From an uncultured Methylococcaceae bacterium (GTDB lineage: Bacteria; Pseudomonadota; Gammaproteobacteria; Methylococcales; Methylococcaceae): a stretch of DNA of 5,612 bases. A model generated the notes under the pieces. It saw only the letters and a list, made by a program, of their open reading frames with translations. It was not told the origin of the DNA and did not search any database. Every line of letters begins with the position of its first letter. The stretch's first letter is position 1. The translations under genes and the position numbers were made by a program. This document shows, in pieces, positions 1 to 5,612 of the stretch. Location: positions 1-5,612 of the forward strand of contig CAIVXW010000195.1 in the NCBI GenBank assembly GCA_903910005.1. Reading direction: 5' to 3'.

Positions 1-168
1 CAGTACTGACAGGGCAGTGATGGATTTACCGGAACCGGACTCCCCCACCAGGGCGAAGGTTTCGCCCGCATCAATACGGAAGGACACGTCCTCAACCACT
101 GCACGGGAGGTCTGACCCTGGTCAAACAGGACAGTGAGGCCGGACACGTCAAGCAGGGGGGGATTCAC
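1..168 (-). CDS. Peptide-type ABC transporter ATP-binding protein, N-terminal part (YejF-like), cut by the window edge
   Basis: Read on the minus strand, 56 codons give an N-terminus starting MNPPLLDVSGLTVLF, followed by the Walker A P-loop GESGSGKS at residues 42-49 and then ITALSVL. The frame runs off the left edge, so the signature motif, Walker B and any second ATPase half are not visible. This beginning, including the AGETFALVGESGSGKS stretch, matches the OppD/DppD/YejF class of ATPases, which power ABC importers of oligopeptides. It is closest to what I recall of E. coli YejF, a double-ATPase cytoplasmic subunit, but DppD, OppD or GsiA relatives cannot be excluded. I chose the GTG at 168-166 because it puts the domain at the usual distance from the N-terminus. 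No clear Shine-Dalgarno precedes it, and the frame stays open upstream past an in-frame TTG at 252-250. Codons 3-5 contain a run of seven C. The gene follows the small membrane protein gene on the same strand, 88 bases downstream. Confidence 0.85.
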   Translation of the reverse strand, partial: MNPPLLDVSGLTVLFDQGQTSRAVVEDVSFRIDAGETFALVGESGSGKSITALSVL

Positions 169-192
169 GCGATTGGAGCAGGATGCAGCGGT

Positions 193-220
193 GGGATTGG
201 GCGGGCGAGGGAAGGTGGGG
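193..220 (+). other. Candidate G-quadruplex motif
   Basis: The plus strand carries G-tracts at 193-195, 199-201, 203-205, 209-211 and 217-220. The first four are separated by loops of 3, 1 and 3 bases, which fits the canonical G3N1-7 pattern, and the fifth tract follows after 5 bases. It lies between the small membrane protein gene and the ABC ATPase gene and is on the template strand for both, so the transcript would be C-rich here. Whether it folds or has a role is inference. It could simply reflect local base skew. Confidence 0.5.
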
Positions 221-235
221 AGGCCAATACTCCCC
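217..235. repeat. Small inverted repeat (6-bp hairpin) between the membrane protein and ABC genes
   Basis: GGGGAG at 217-222 pairs with CTCCCC at 230-235 across a 7-base loop. It lies downstream of the membrane protein stop codon in the minus direction. No T-run follows on either strand, so it does not look like a standard intrinsic terminator. It might stabilise an mRNA 3' end or be chance. It overlaps the last G-tract of the quadruplex motif, so the two structures would compete. Confidence 0.35.
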
Positions 236-256
236 CGACCGTCCGTAACCAAACAA

Positions 257-565
257 TCAGGTGCCGTCTTCCGCCTTGACGTTGGTCTTCAGCAGAAAGA
301 ACTTGTATACGATCAAAACGGCAACAATCCCGACCAGAATCCAGGAGTGGCCGATCAGCATGGCCGTCATGCCGGTCTTGGTGGCTCCCCGCAAACTCTG
401 GAGATAGGGCTTGGAAACCAGCAGCATCCAGGCCCAGGCGGGCACCTGATAGGCAATCGCCCCGGCTGCGGCCCAGTGTACCGATTTGGAACCCAGCCGT
501 TCCGCCGTTTTGTAAAACCAGAAAATGACGCCAACCGTGAGCAGCATTGAAATGATTAATGGCAT
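257..565 (-). CDS. Small membrane protein of unknown function, 102 residues, about three membrane segments
   Basis: I do not recognise a named family. The protein starts MPLIISMLLTVGVIFWFYKT and shows three hydrophobic stretches, at roughly residues 1-19, 30-52 and 67-92. It ends in a short polar tail, KTNVKAEDGT. After the first segment comes the motif WFYKTAERLG, then WAAAGAIAYQVPAWAW. An aromatic-YKTA start followed by a WAxxGxxxY segment recalls short uncharacterised inner-membrane proteins of proteobacteria, but that is an impression, not an identification. The ATG at 565-563 is chosen because AGAGGA sits 7 bases upstream. The same frame stays open further upstream to 706, but nothing there has a comparable ribosome binding site. 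The gene is divergent from hrpA and followed on the same strand by the ABC ATPase gene. That it is a real gene is fairly secure; its role is unknown. Confidence 0.8.
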   Translation of the reverse strand: MPLIISMLLTVGVIFWFYKTAERLGSKSVHWAAAGAIAYQVPAWAWMLLVSKPYLQSLRGATKTGMTAMLIGHSWILVGIVAVLIVYKFFLLKTNVKAEDGT

Positions 566-572
566 GATGTTG

Positions 573-578
573 TCCTCT
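573..578 (-). promoter_or_regulatory. Ribosome binding site of the small membrane protein gene
   Basis: Minus-strand AGAGGA lies 7 bases before the ATG at 565-563. It is the only good Shine-Dalgarno near the frame and decides the start, ruling out the longer open frame that reaches 706. Confidence 0.75.
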
Positions 579-616
579 TTAATTGTAGTGATGTTATGGA
601 TTTTGTCGGCAAATGG

Positions 617-633
617 TCTGCCCGGCGGGCAGA
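617..633. repeat. Near-perfect palindrome in the leader of the small membrane protein gene
   Basis: TCTGCCCG at 617-624 and CGGGCAGA at 626-633 are exact reverse complements around a single central G at 625. It lies about 50 bases upstream of the membrane protein ATG, between that start and the candidate promoter at 683-710. As DNA it could be an operator for a dimeric regulator; as RNA it would form a strong short hairpin in the 5' leader. No T-run follows on either strand, so a terminator is unlikely. The function is inferred only from symmetry and position. Confidence 0.5.
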
Positions 634-682
634 AAGCAGTGTATCGCCTGGAGACAGGATTAAACCGTTGAAGGCGGTCGAT

Positions 683-710
683 ATTATCGTGCAAGCAATC
701 AGGCAATCAA
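683..710 (-). promoter_or_regulatory. Candidate sigma-70 promoter for the small membrane protein gene
   Basis: On the minus strand TTGATT (710-705) and GATAAT (688-683) are separated by 16 bases. They match the -35 and -10 consensus at 4 and 5 of 6 positions. The start of transcription would fall near 676, giving a leader of about 110 bases that contains the palindrome at 617-633. The -35 element lies inside the 8-bp tandem repeat, so other repeat units offer alternative TTGATT copies, though at poor spacing. Confidence 0.45.
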
Positions 711-720
711 GCAATCAAGC
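694..720. repeat. Short tandem repeat, 8-bp unit, about 3.4 copies
   Basis: The units are AGCAATCA (694-701), GGCAATCA (702-709) and AGCAATCA (710-717), plus a partial AGC (718-720). Only one base differs among the full units. The repeat lies between the two divergent genes and supplies the -35 hexamer of the candidate minus-strand promoter. It ends 3 bases before the candidate -35 of hrpA. Short repeats like this can change copy number by slippage, but three copies is few. Confidence 0.75.
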
Positions 721-723
721 CGG

Positions 724-752
724 TTGACAGCAGAACCCCCGCTGTGGAAAGT
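724..752 (+). promoter_or_regulatory. Candidate sigma-70 promoter for hrpA
   Basis: A perfect TTGACA at 724-729 is followed after 17 bases by GAAAGT (747-752), which keeps only 3 of 6 consensus -10 bases, including the important A2 and T6. Transcription would begin near 759, giving a leader of about 30 bases before the hrpA ATG. The -35 is strong and the -10 weak, so confidence is limited. Confidence 0.4.
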
Positions 753-790
753 TCGGCATTTGCCCTCACCCTGAAATCCGCAACCCTGGT

Positions 791-3700
791 ATGACTGATT
801 CTGTCCACACCCTCAAAAACCGGCTTCCCCTCTGCCTGCTGCGGGATCGCCATGCACTTAGACAAAAACTCGGTCGGCTGGTGCCTGACAGTGATCCGGC
901 TGACCCGGCTGTTCTGGCCATTGCCGCGCAGATCGAAAGCTCGGTACAGGCACGCCTGGCCCGGGCAGAATCAGTCCCTGCCCTCAACTACCCCGATGAT
1001 CTGCCGGTGGTGGAAAAACGGGAGGACATTCTGGCGGCCATCAGGGCGCATCAGGTGGTGGTGATCTGCGGTGAAACCGGCTCCGGCAAAACCACCCAGT
1101 TGCCGAAAATCTGTCTGGAGGCAGGGCGTGGGTTGTCCGGTTACATCGGCCATACCCAGCCACGCCGCATCGCCGCCCGTACCGTGGCGGCCCGCATCGC
1201 CGAGGAACTGAAACAACCCCTGGGTCAGGCGGTGGGTTACAAGGTGCGGTTTCAGGATCATACCCGGGCCGAAAGCCTGATCAAATTGATGACCGACGGT
1301 ATTTTGCTGGCCGAAACCCGCAACGACCGCTTTCTGGAACACTACGATACCCTGATCGTGGATGAAGCCCATGAGCGCAGTCTCAACATTGATTTTTTGT
1401 TGGGTTATCTTAAATGGTTGCTGCCGAAACGGCCCGATCTGACCCTCATCATTACCTCGGCCACAATTGACCCGCAGCGTTTCTCGCGCCATTTCAACGA
1501 TGCGCCCGTGATTGAAGTGTCCGGGCGCACCTATCCGGTGGATGTACGTTTTCGTCCGGTAGAACTGGAGGAAAGCGACGAAACCGACAACGGCGAACAG
1601 CAGGCCATACTGGCGGCAGTGGATGAATTGTGGCGCGAGCAGGCCGGTGACATCCTGATCTTCCTGAGTGGCGAGCGCGAAATTCGGGAAACGGCGGAAT
1701 CCCTGCGGAAACATCATGCCAGCCGCTGCGAAATACTGCCGCTGTATTCGCGTCTTTCGGTGGCTGAACAGGACAAGGTATTCAAACCGACCGGCTCCCG
1801 CCGTATCGTGCTGGCGACCAACGTGGCGGAAACCTCACTGACGGTTCCGGGGATTCGTGCCGTCATTGATACCGGCTACGCCCGCATCAGCCGTTACAGC
1901 CACCGCAGCAAATTGCAGCGACTGCCCATCGAAAAAATATCGCAGGCCTCGGCCAAACAGCGGGCCGGACGCTGTGGACGTATCGGTCCCGGCATCTGCA
2001 TCCGGCTGTATTCGCAGGAGGATTTCCGCAACCGGCCTGAATTTACCGATCCGGAAATACTCCGCACCAATCTGGCCGCCGTCATCCTGCAAATGCAGTC
2101 GCTACGGCTGGGCGAAATTGCCCGGTTTCCGTTTGTCGAGGCACCGGATGAACGCCTGATTCGGGATGGCCTTAAAACCCTGCAGGAACTGAATGCCCTG
2201 GATGAGCAACGCCGTCTGACCGACATTGGCCGACAACTGGCCCAGTTGCCGGTTGATCCCAGACTGGGACGCATGCTGCTGGCCGCCAGTCAGGAACACT
2301 GTCTGAATGAGGTCATCATCATCGTATCGGCCCTGAGTCTGCCCGATCCGCGTGAGCGTCCTGCCGAACAGGCCCAGGCAGCCGATCAGAAACATGCCCG
2401 CTTCAGGCAGGAACAGTCCGATTTTCTGGGTTTTCTGGCTCTCTGGAATGAATTTGAGGCGCAGAAAAAACACCTGTCGCGCAGTAAATTGCGGCAGTGG
2501 TGCCGGGACAATTTTCTGTCGTATCTGAGATTGCAGGAATGGCATGACATTCACGGTCAGATCATGGAGGTCATCAAGGGCGAACTGGCCCTGAAACTCA
2601 ACCAGGCACCCGGCGAATACCCCGAGATTCACCGAGCCCTGCTGTCGGGTTTGTTGTCCAATGTCAGTTTGCGCCACGATCAAAATGAATACACCGGTGC
2701 CCGCGGCATCAAGCATTTCATTCATCCGGGTTCTGCCCTGTTCAAGCCCAAACCTAAATGGATCATGGCTGCAGAACAGGTCGAAACCACCAAAGTCTAC
2801 GCCCGGACGGTGGCTAAAATTGAGCCAGACTGGATCGAATCGGTCGGTAAGCACCTGATCAAATCGCAATACTATGACCCGCACTGGGAACGCAAGGCGG
2901 CCCGTGCCGCCGTGCATGAACGCACCCTGCTGTTCGGACTGACCATTCAGGCCGGTCGCAAAATTCCCTACGAAAACGTGGATGCACCGGCAGCACGGGA
3001 ATTGTTCATCCGTTCTGCCCTGGTGCAAATGGATTACGACAGCAAGGCTCCCTTCTTTTTGCACAATCTGAAACTGCTGGAGGAGGCCGATTATCTGCAG
3101 CAAAAAGGGCGACGGGTGGATCTGCTGGTGGATGAGGCCTGGCTTTACCGGTTTTTCGATGAACGGATACCGGCTGATGTCGTGAACGGAGTGAGCTTCG
3201 AGACGTGGCGCAAATCGGCCGAACGGCGCAATCCGGCCTTGCTCAAATTAACCCGGGCCGACATCACCCAAAAGGAAGATGCTTCGCTGGATGGATTGAA
3301 TTTTCCCGATAGCCTGACCACAGGCTCGCTGCAATTACGGCTGGAGTACCGGTTTGAACCCGGTCATGAGGACGACGGCGTCACTGCCATCATTCCGCTG
3401 CATCTGCTCAACCAGGTAGAACCCGGCCCGTTTCGCTGGCTGGTTCCGGGACTGCTGCGGGAAAAACTGATCGCCCTGATAAAGTCCCTGCCCAAAACCT
3501 GGCGGATTCACTTCGTGCCGGTACCTGAATACGCCGACAGAATTTTACCGATGCTCAATTTTGGCCAGGGCGACCTGCTGACCGAACTCTCACTGGCCCT
3601 TCGCAAGACCGGCGGACACAGCGTGCCGGTCAACGGTTTTCGTGAGGAGGCATTGCCGGTACACCTGCGTATGAATTTTGTGGTGGTTGATGAGTTTAAT

Positions 3701-4681
3701 GCCGTCATTGACCGCTCGCGTGACCTCGCTGAACTCCAGGCACGCCGGTCGGGCGAGGCCCGGCAAAATTTCAGTGCACTGGCCCGCCAGGCCTGTCTGC
3801 ACAGTGGCTGCCGGGAGTGGACATTTGGCGAATTGCCAATGCAGTTTGAGGGCCGACACGACGGTTTGCTGCTGTACGGGTTTCCGGCGGTGGTGGATGA
3901 AGGTGACAGCGTTGGGGTGCAGGTGTTTGATACCCGGGCCGAAGCCCGCCAAAAACACCCGCACGGACTGGCCCGCCTGTTCCGGTTGGCCCTGGCCCGT
4001 GAACTCAAATACATCAAGAAAAATCTGGTGGTGAACCTGCAGGCAGAGCGGCTGTATCGACAACTGCCACCGCATCCGTTTTTATACCCGGAACTGCAAA
4101 AGGACAGGGATTTACGCGAGGACCTGCTGGATCGGCTGATGGGAGCCCTGTTCATTGAAGGGCAACCGGACATCCGCAGCCGGGAAGCATTCGAGCAGCG
4201 AATCCGCTTGCATCAGGGCGAGATGGTACTTAAAGCCGATGAAATGGCACGCACGGCCCTGAGCGTACTGGAAGCCTGTGCCGCCATTCAGGCCCGGCTT
4301 AAAACCGGCAAAACCGTCGCCGTGCCGGACATTGAAGATCAGATGAGCAAACTGCTGTATGCCGGTTTCTGGGTCACCACCCCGTATCTGCAAATCCGCG
4401 AACTGCCCCGCTATCTCAAGGCCATTCTGAACCGGCTGGAAAAATCCGCCCAGGATCCGGGGCGGGATCAGAAGCAATACCAGGAACTGGCTCCCTTTCT
4501 GAAAAAATACTGGCCTCGCGTTCAGCAATCCGGTGGTCAATGGATACCGGAGGAACAACCGTTCCGCTGGTTGCTGGAAGAATTCAGGGTTTCCCTGTTT
4601 GCCCAGACCCTGAAAACCGCCTGTCCGGTATCGGCCAAGCGGCTGGAAGAGGCCTGGAAACACCTCGAAACCCCGTCGTGA
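791..4681 (+). CDS. hrpA: ATP-dependent RNA helicase HrpA, DEAH box, full length
   Basis: HrpA is a cytoplasmic 3'-5' RNA helicase. In E. coli it has been linked to processing of a fimbrial (daa) mRNA and to rescue of collided ribosomes. All helicase motifs are present: Walker A GETGSGKT (94-101), TQPRR (122-126), DEAH (191-194), SAT (223-225), LIFLSGEREI (289-298), NVAETSLT (344-351) and QRAGRCGR (390-397). Winged-helix and HA2 regions follow to about 570, an OB-fold region around 618-682, then the long HrpA-specific C-terminal domain (DUF3418 type) from about 710 to the end. Length and C-terminus (RWLLEEFRVSLFAQ) agree with E. coli HrpA, so the gene is intact. The DUF3418 region separates it from the shorter HrpB. 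The ATG at 791 is chosen because LLRDRHALRQKL near its N-terminus aligns with the start of the E. coli protein; no good Shine-Dalgarno precedes it. It stands alone, divergent from the membrane protein gene and convergent with the sulfotransferase gene. Confidence 0.98.
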   Translation: MTDSVHTLKNRLPLCLLRDRHALRQKLGRLVPDSDPADPAVLAIAAQIESSVQARLARAESVPALNYPDDLPVVEKREDILAAIRAHQVVVICGETGSGKTTQLPKICLEAGRGLSGYIGHTQPRRIAARTVAARIAEELKQPLGQAVGYKVRFQDHTRAESLIKLMTDGILLAETRNDRFLEHYDTLIVDEAHERSLNIDFLLGYLKWLLPKRPDLTLIITSATIDPQRFSRHFNDAPVIEVSGRTYPVDVRFRPVELEESDETDNGEQQAILAAVDELWREQAGDILIFLSGEREIRETAESLRKHHASRCEILPLYSRLSVAEQDKVFKPTGSRRIVLATNVAETSLTVPGIRAVIDTGYARISRYSHRSKLQRLPIEKISQASAKQRAGRCGRIGPGICIRLYSQEDFRNRPEFTDPEILRTNLAAVILQMQSLRLGEIARFPFVEAPDERLIRDGLKTLQELNALDEQRRLTDIGRQLAQLPVDPRLGRMLLAASQEHCLNEVIIIVSALSLPDPRERPAEQAQAADQKHARFRQEQSDFLGFLALWNEFEAQKKHLSRSKLRQWCRDNFLSYLRLQEWHDIHGQIMEVIKGELALKLNQAPGEYPEIHRALLSGLLSNVSLRHDQNEYTGARGIKHFIHPGSALFKPKPKWIMAAEQVETTKVYARTVAKIEPDWIESVGKHLIKSQYYDPHWERKAARAAVHERTLLFGLTIQAGRKIPYENVDAPAARELFIRSALVQMDYDSKAPFFLHNLKLLEEADYLQQKGRRVDLLVDEAWLYRFFDERIPADVVNGVSFETWRKSAERRNPALLKLTRADITQKEDASLDGLNFPDSLTTGSLQLRLEYRFEPGHEDDGVTAIIPLHLLNQVEPGPFRWLVPGLLREKLIALIKSLPKTWRIHFVPVPEYADRILPMLNFGQGDLLTELSLALRKTGGHSVPVNGFREEALPVHLRMNFVVVDEFNAVIDRSRDLAELQARRSGEARQNFSALARQACLHSGCREWTFGELPMQFEGRHDGLLLYGFPAVVDEGDSVGVQVFDTRAEARQKHPHGLARLFRLALARELKYIKKNLVVNLQAERLYRQLPPHPFLYPELQKDRDLREDLLDRLMGALFIEGQPDIRSREAFEQRIRLHQGEMVLKADEMARTALSVLEACAAIQARLKTGKTVAVPDIEDQMSKLLYAGFWVTTPYLQIRELPRYLKAILNRLEKSAQDPGRDQKQYQELAPFLKKYWPRVQQSGGQWIPEEQPFRWLLEEFRVSLFAQTLKTACPVSAKRLEEAWKHLETPS

Positions 4682-4692
4682 ACGTGAAAGGC

Positions 4693-4721
4693 CTGTATCG
4701 AGTGAGGGGAAACCGATACGG
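4693..4721. repeat. Hairpin just after hrpA, without a T-run
   Basis: GTATCG (4695-4700) pairs with CGATAC (4714-4719). The stem extends by one G-T and one C-G pair to 8 bp, with a 13-base loop. It begins 12 bases after the hrpA stop codon, where a terminator or mRNA-stabilising structure would be expected. The stem is not G+C rich and the following bases are GC-rich rather than T-rich, so classical intrinsic termination is doubtful. A run of six T occurs only at 4777-4782, with no stem directly before it. Confidence 0.4.
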
Positions 4722-4781
4722 CGGTCTGGAGGCACATCGCCCCCAGCCGCCGGGTATAATGCCATTCTCACGCCACTTTTT

Positions 4782-4907
4782 TGTACCGGTATCCGGCAAC
4801 GCTGGCTGGTAGTAGACACCCATGCCGCCCGGCGACGGGCTGAAAAGACCCTTCGCAAGCAGCATCTGGCTTTGAGTCCGGGTGAGGGCAACGGAATGAC
4901 GGATTGA
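4782..4907 (+). pseudogene. Possible C-terminal or internal remnant of an IS1634-like (IS4 superfamily) transposase
   Basis: The plus-strand frame ending at the TGA at 4905-4907 reads GIRQRWLVVDTHAARRRAEK, then TLRKQHLALSPGEGNGMTD. A G(V/I)xQRWLVVxSxAAxxRAxxTLxKQ pattern recalls a segment of IS1634-type transposases near the catalytic core. Only about 35 codons look related. There is no start codon with a ribosome binding site, no flanking transposase sequence and no terminal repeat, so any element has decayed. It lies between convergent hrpA and the sulfotransferase gene, exactly where base composition changes. The assignment rests on memory of the family pattern and could be a chance likeness in a non-coding stretch. 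Confidence 0.35.
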
Positions 4908-4935
4908 GGGGTGATTTTTGGGTAATCGTATGCGC

Positions 4936-5612
4936 TCAGTCCCTGCCGGTATCGGTATGCGAAAACCCGTAAACGTCCAACCAATGCCCACAGAGTTTTT
5001 GAATCCGTTTCAATTCTTCTGCACTAAAGTAATCATCAGGGTATTTACGAACCGTAGTTTGTATATGCCTGAAATACGATTCCGCAGGTTCTTCACCGAG
5101 AAAATCCAGTATCTCTCTCAAAGATTTATGTGGGTTTTTAACGACTTCTTCATAATTTATTTCAATTAGTCTCTTACCCAGACTTGGCCTGGCAGCATTC
5201 AATATATCCAGAGCTTCATTCCAGCTATTGCAGGCTCCCACCAGACTGTCGATCTTCATGATCTTCCCTTCCCGCAAACTGGCCACCACGTTAAAGGGAT
5301 TTCTGACGATATGGATGTATTTTGCTCCGGGAAAGGCTTGACGAATCATCATCAAACCATAGACATTCTGAGGGGTTTTATCGAACCAGCGCGTTGCGGC
5401 AGGTTTGTTTCGCTCGGCAAAGGTCTGCATGTATTTTCTTTGCAGGGCGGCCCGCGATGTGCAGGTACGCAGCATCAAACGAAATTCTTCCTCGCTAATG
5501 CCATCCATCTGCCGGTGAATGGCCAGCACCGGGCTATTCCTGAGGAAATTTGTATTCTCGACTGATCCATAGGGCGAGGCAGTCCGGAAAAAATGGGTTT
5601 CTTCCGGACTGC
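4936..5612 (-). CDS. Sulfotransferase family protein, C-terminal 224 residues, 5' end beyond the window
   Basis: Such enzymes transfer a sulfuryl group from PAPS to a carbohydrate, lipid or other hydroxyl or amino acceptor. The minus-strand frame is open to the right edge: the first visible residues are SPEETHFFRTASPYG, so the GTG at 5529 that begins VLAIHRQMDG is internal, not the start. Counting from the edge, RWFDKTPQNVYG lies at 74-85 and the PAPS 3'-phosphate binding segment YIHIVRNPFNVVASL at 98-112, with R103 and S111 as the expected contacts. Near the C-terminus, INYEEVVKNPHKSLREILDFLGEE has the family's YExxxxxP and FLG features. The N-terminal PAPS loop (PKSGTT type) should lie outside the window. 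The type resembles Sulfotransfer_3; the acceptor cannot be told. The coding sequence is clearly richer in A+T than hrpA, mainly between 5020 and 5220, which suggests horizontal acquisition. It converges with hrpA. Confidence 0.88.
   Translation of the reverse strand, partial: SPEETHFFRTASPYGSVENTNFLRNSPVLAIHRQMDGISEEEFRLMLRTCTSRAALQRKYMQTFAERNKPAATRWFDKTPQNVYGLMMIRQAFPGAKYIHIVRNPFNVVASLREGKIMKIDSLVGACNSWNEALDILNAARPSLGKRLIEINYEEVVKNPHKSLREILDFLGEEPAESYFRHIQTTVRKYPDDYFSAEELKRIQKLCGHWLDVYGFSHTDTGRD

Larger units (their letters stand above)
4682..4935. other. Intergenic region between convergent hrpA and sulfotransferase genes
   Basis: These 254 bases hold the hairpin at 4693-4721, the possible transposase remnant at 4782-4907 and a 5-bp stem with a GCGA loop at 4827-4840. 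Several frames are open here on both strands, one of them on the minus strand overlapping hrpA, but none has a ribosome binding site or a recognisable product. A TATAAT at 4755-4760 has no -35 partner and no gene downstream. I see no clear intrinsic terminator for either flanking gene. Confidence 0.6.

Noticed and set aside
134..550. Plus-strand open frame of 138 codons over the left-hand genes
   Set aside because: It is antisense to the ABC ATPase start and the small membrane protein, both better supported, and its sequence has no recognisable features.
971..1717. Open frame on the minus strand over the hrpA ATPase motifs (248 codons)
   Set aside because: It is antisense to the helicase motifs and its composition (rich in G, Q, H and F) is that of a reverse-frame shadow.
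2102..3103. Long open frame on the minus strand inside hrpA (333 codons)
   Set aside because: It lies wholly antisense to the strongly conserved hrpA sequence, has no recognisable domain or ribosome binding site, and is the usual shadow of a G+C-rich gene.
4755..4760. Perfect TATAAT as a promoter -10 element on the plus strand
   Set aside because: There is no -35 match at 16-18 bases, no extended -10 TG, and no intact gene downstream on that strand.
4827..4840. Stem GCCCG/CGGGC with GCGA loop as a terminator
   Set aside because: The stem is only 5 bp and neither strand has a T-run after it. It lies inside the possible transposase remnant.
4112..4984. Minus-strand open frame of 290 codons spanning the hrpA 3' end and the intergenic region
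   Set aside because: Most of it is antisense to conserved hrpA, the rest crosses the transposase-like scrap, and no family resemblance or ribosome binding site is seen.
5311..5565. Plus-strand open frame opposite the sulfotransferase gene
   Set aside because: It is antisense to the conserved DKTP and PAPS-binding segments and shows no family features.

Overview
The window looks like a chromosomal segment from a gammaproteobacterium of moderately high G+C. The main reason is a complete hrpA gene whose product tracks Escherichia coli HrpA from end to end (1296 residues against about 1300), including the long C-terminal domain typical of proteobacterial HrpA. I cannot name the genus. No RNA genes, CRISPR array or intact mobile element are visible.

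Layout, left to right. (1) Positions 1-168, minus strand: the first 56 codons of a peptide-type ABC transporter ATPase, most like YejF, cut off by the window edge just after the Walker A motif. (2) 169-256: a short G-rich gap on the plus strand that holds a canonical G-quadruplex motif and a small hairpin. (3) 257-565, minus strand: a 102-residue membrane protein of unknown function with a good ribosome binding site. (4) 566-790: a divergent intergenic region with a palindrome, a short 8-bp tandem repeat and two back-to-back candidate promoters. (5) 791-4681, plus strand: hrpA, a DEAH-box RNA helicase that fills most of the window. (6) 4682-4935: a gap between converging genes, with a hairpin lacking a T-run and what looks like a decayed piece of an IS1634-like transposase. 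(7) 4936-5612, minus strand: the C-terminal 224 residues of a PAPS-dependent sulfotransferase whose N-terminus lies beyond the right edge.

The genes do not form one pathway. hrpA is a single-gene unit acting in RNA and ribosome metabolism. The small membrane protein and the ABC ATPase run in the same direction 88 bases apart and could be co-transcribed, but the spacing does not require it. The sulfotransferase is visibly richer in A+T than hrpA and sits beside a possible transposase scar, which suggests a horizontally acquired surface-modification gene or the edge of an accessory region to the right.

I found no convincing new biological system. The points worth a second look are small: the repeat and palindrome between the divergent genes, the quadruplex motif, the C7 run at the ABC gene start, and the compositional boundary near 4910.
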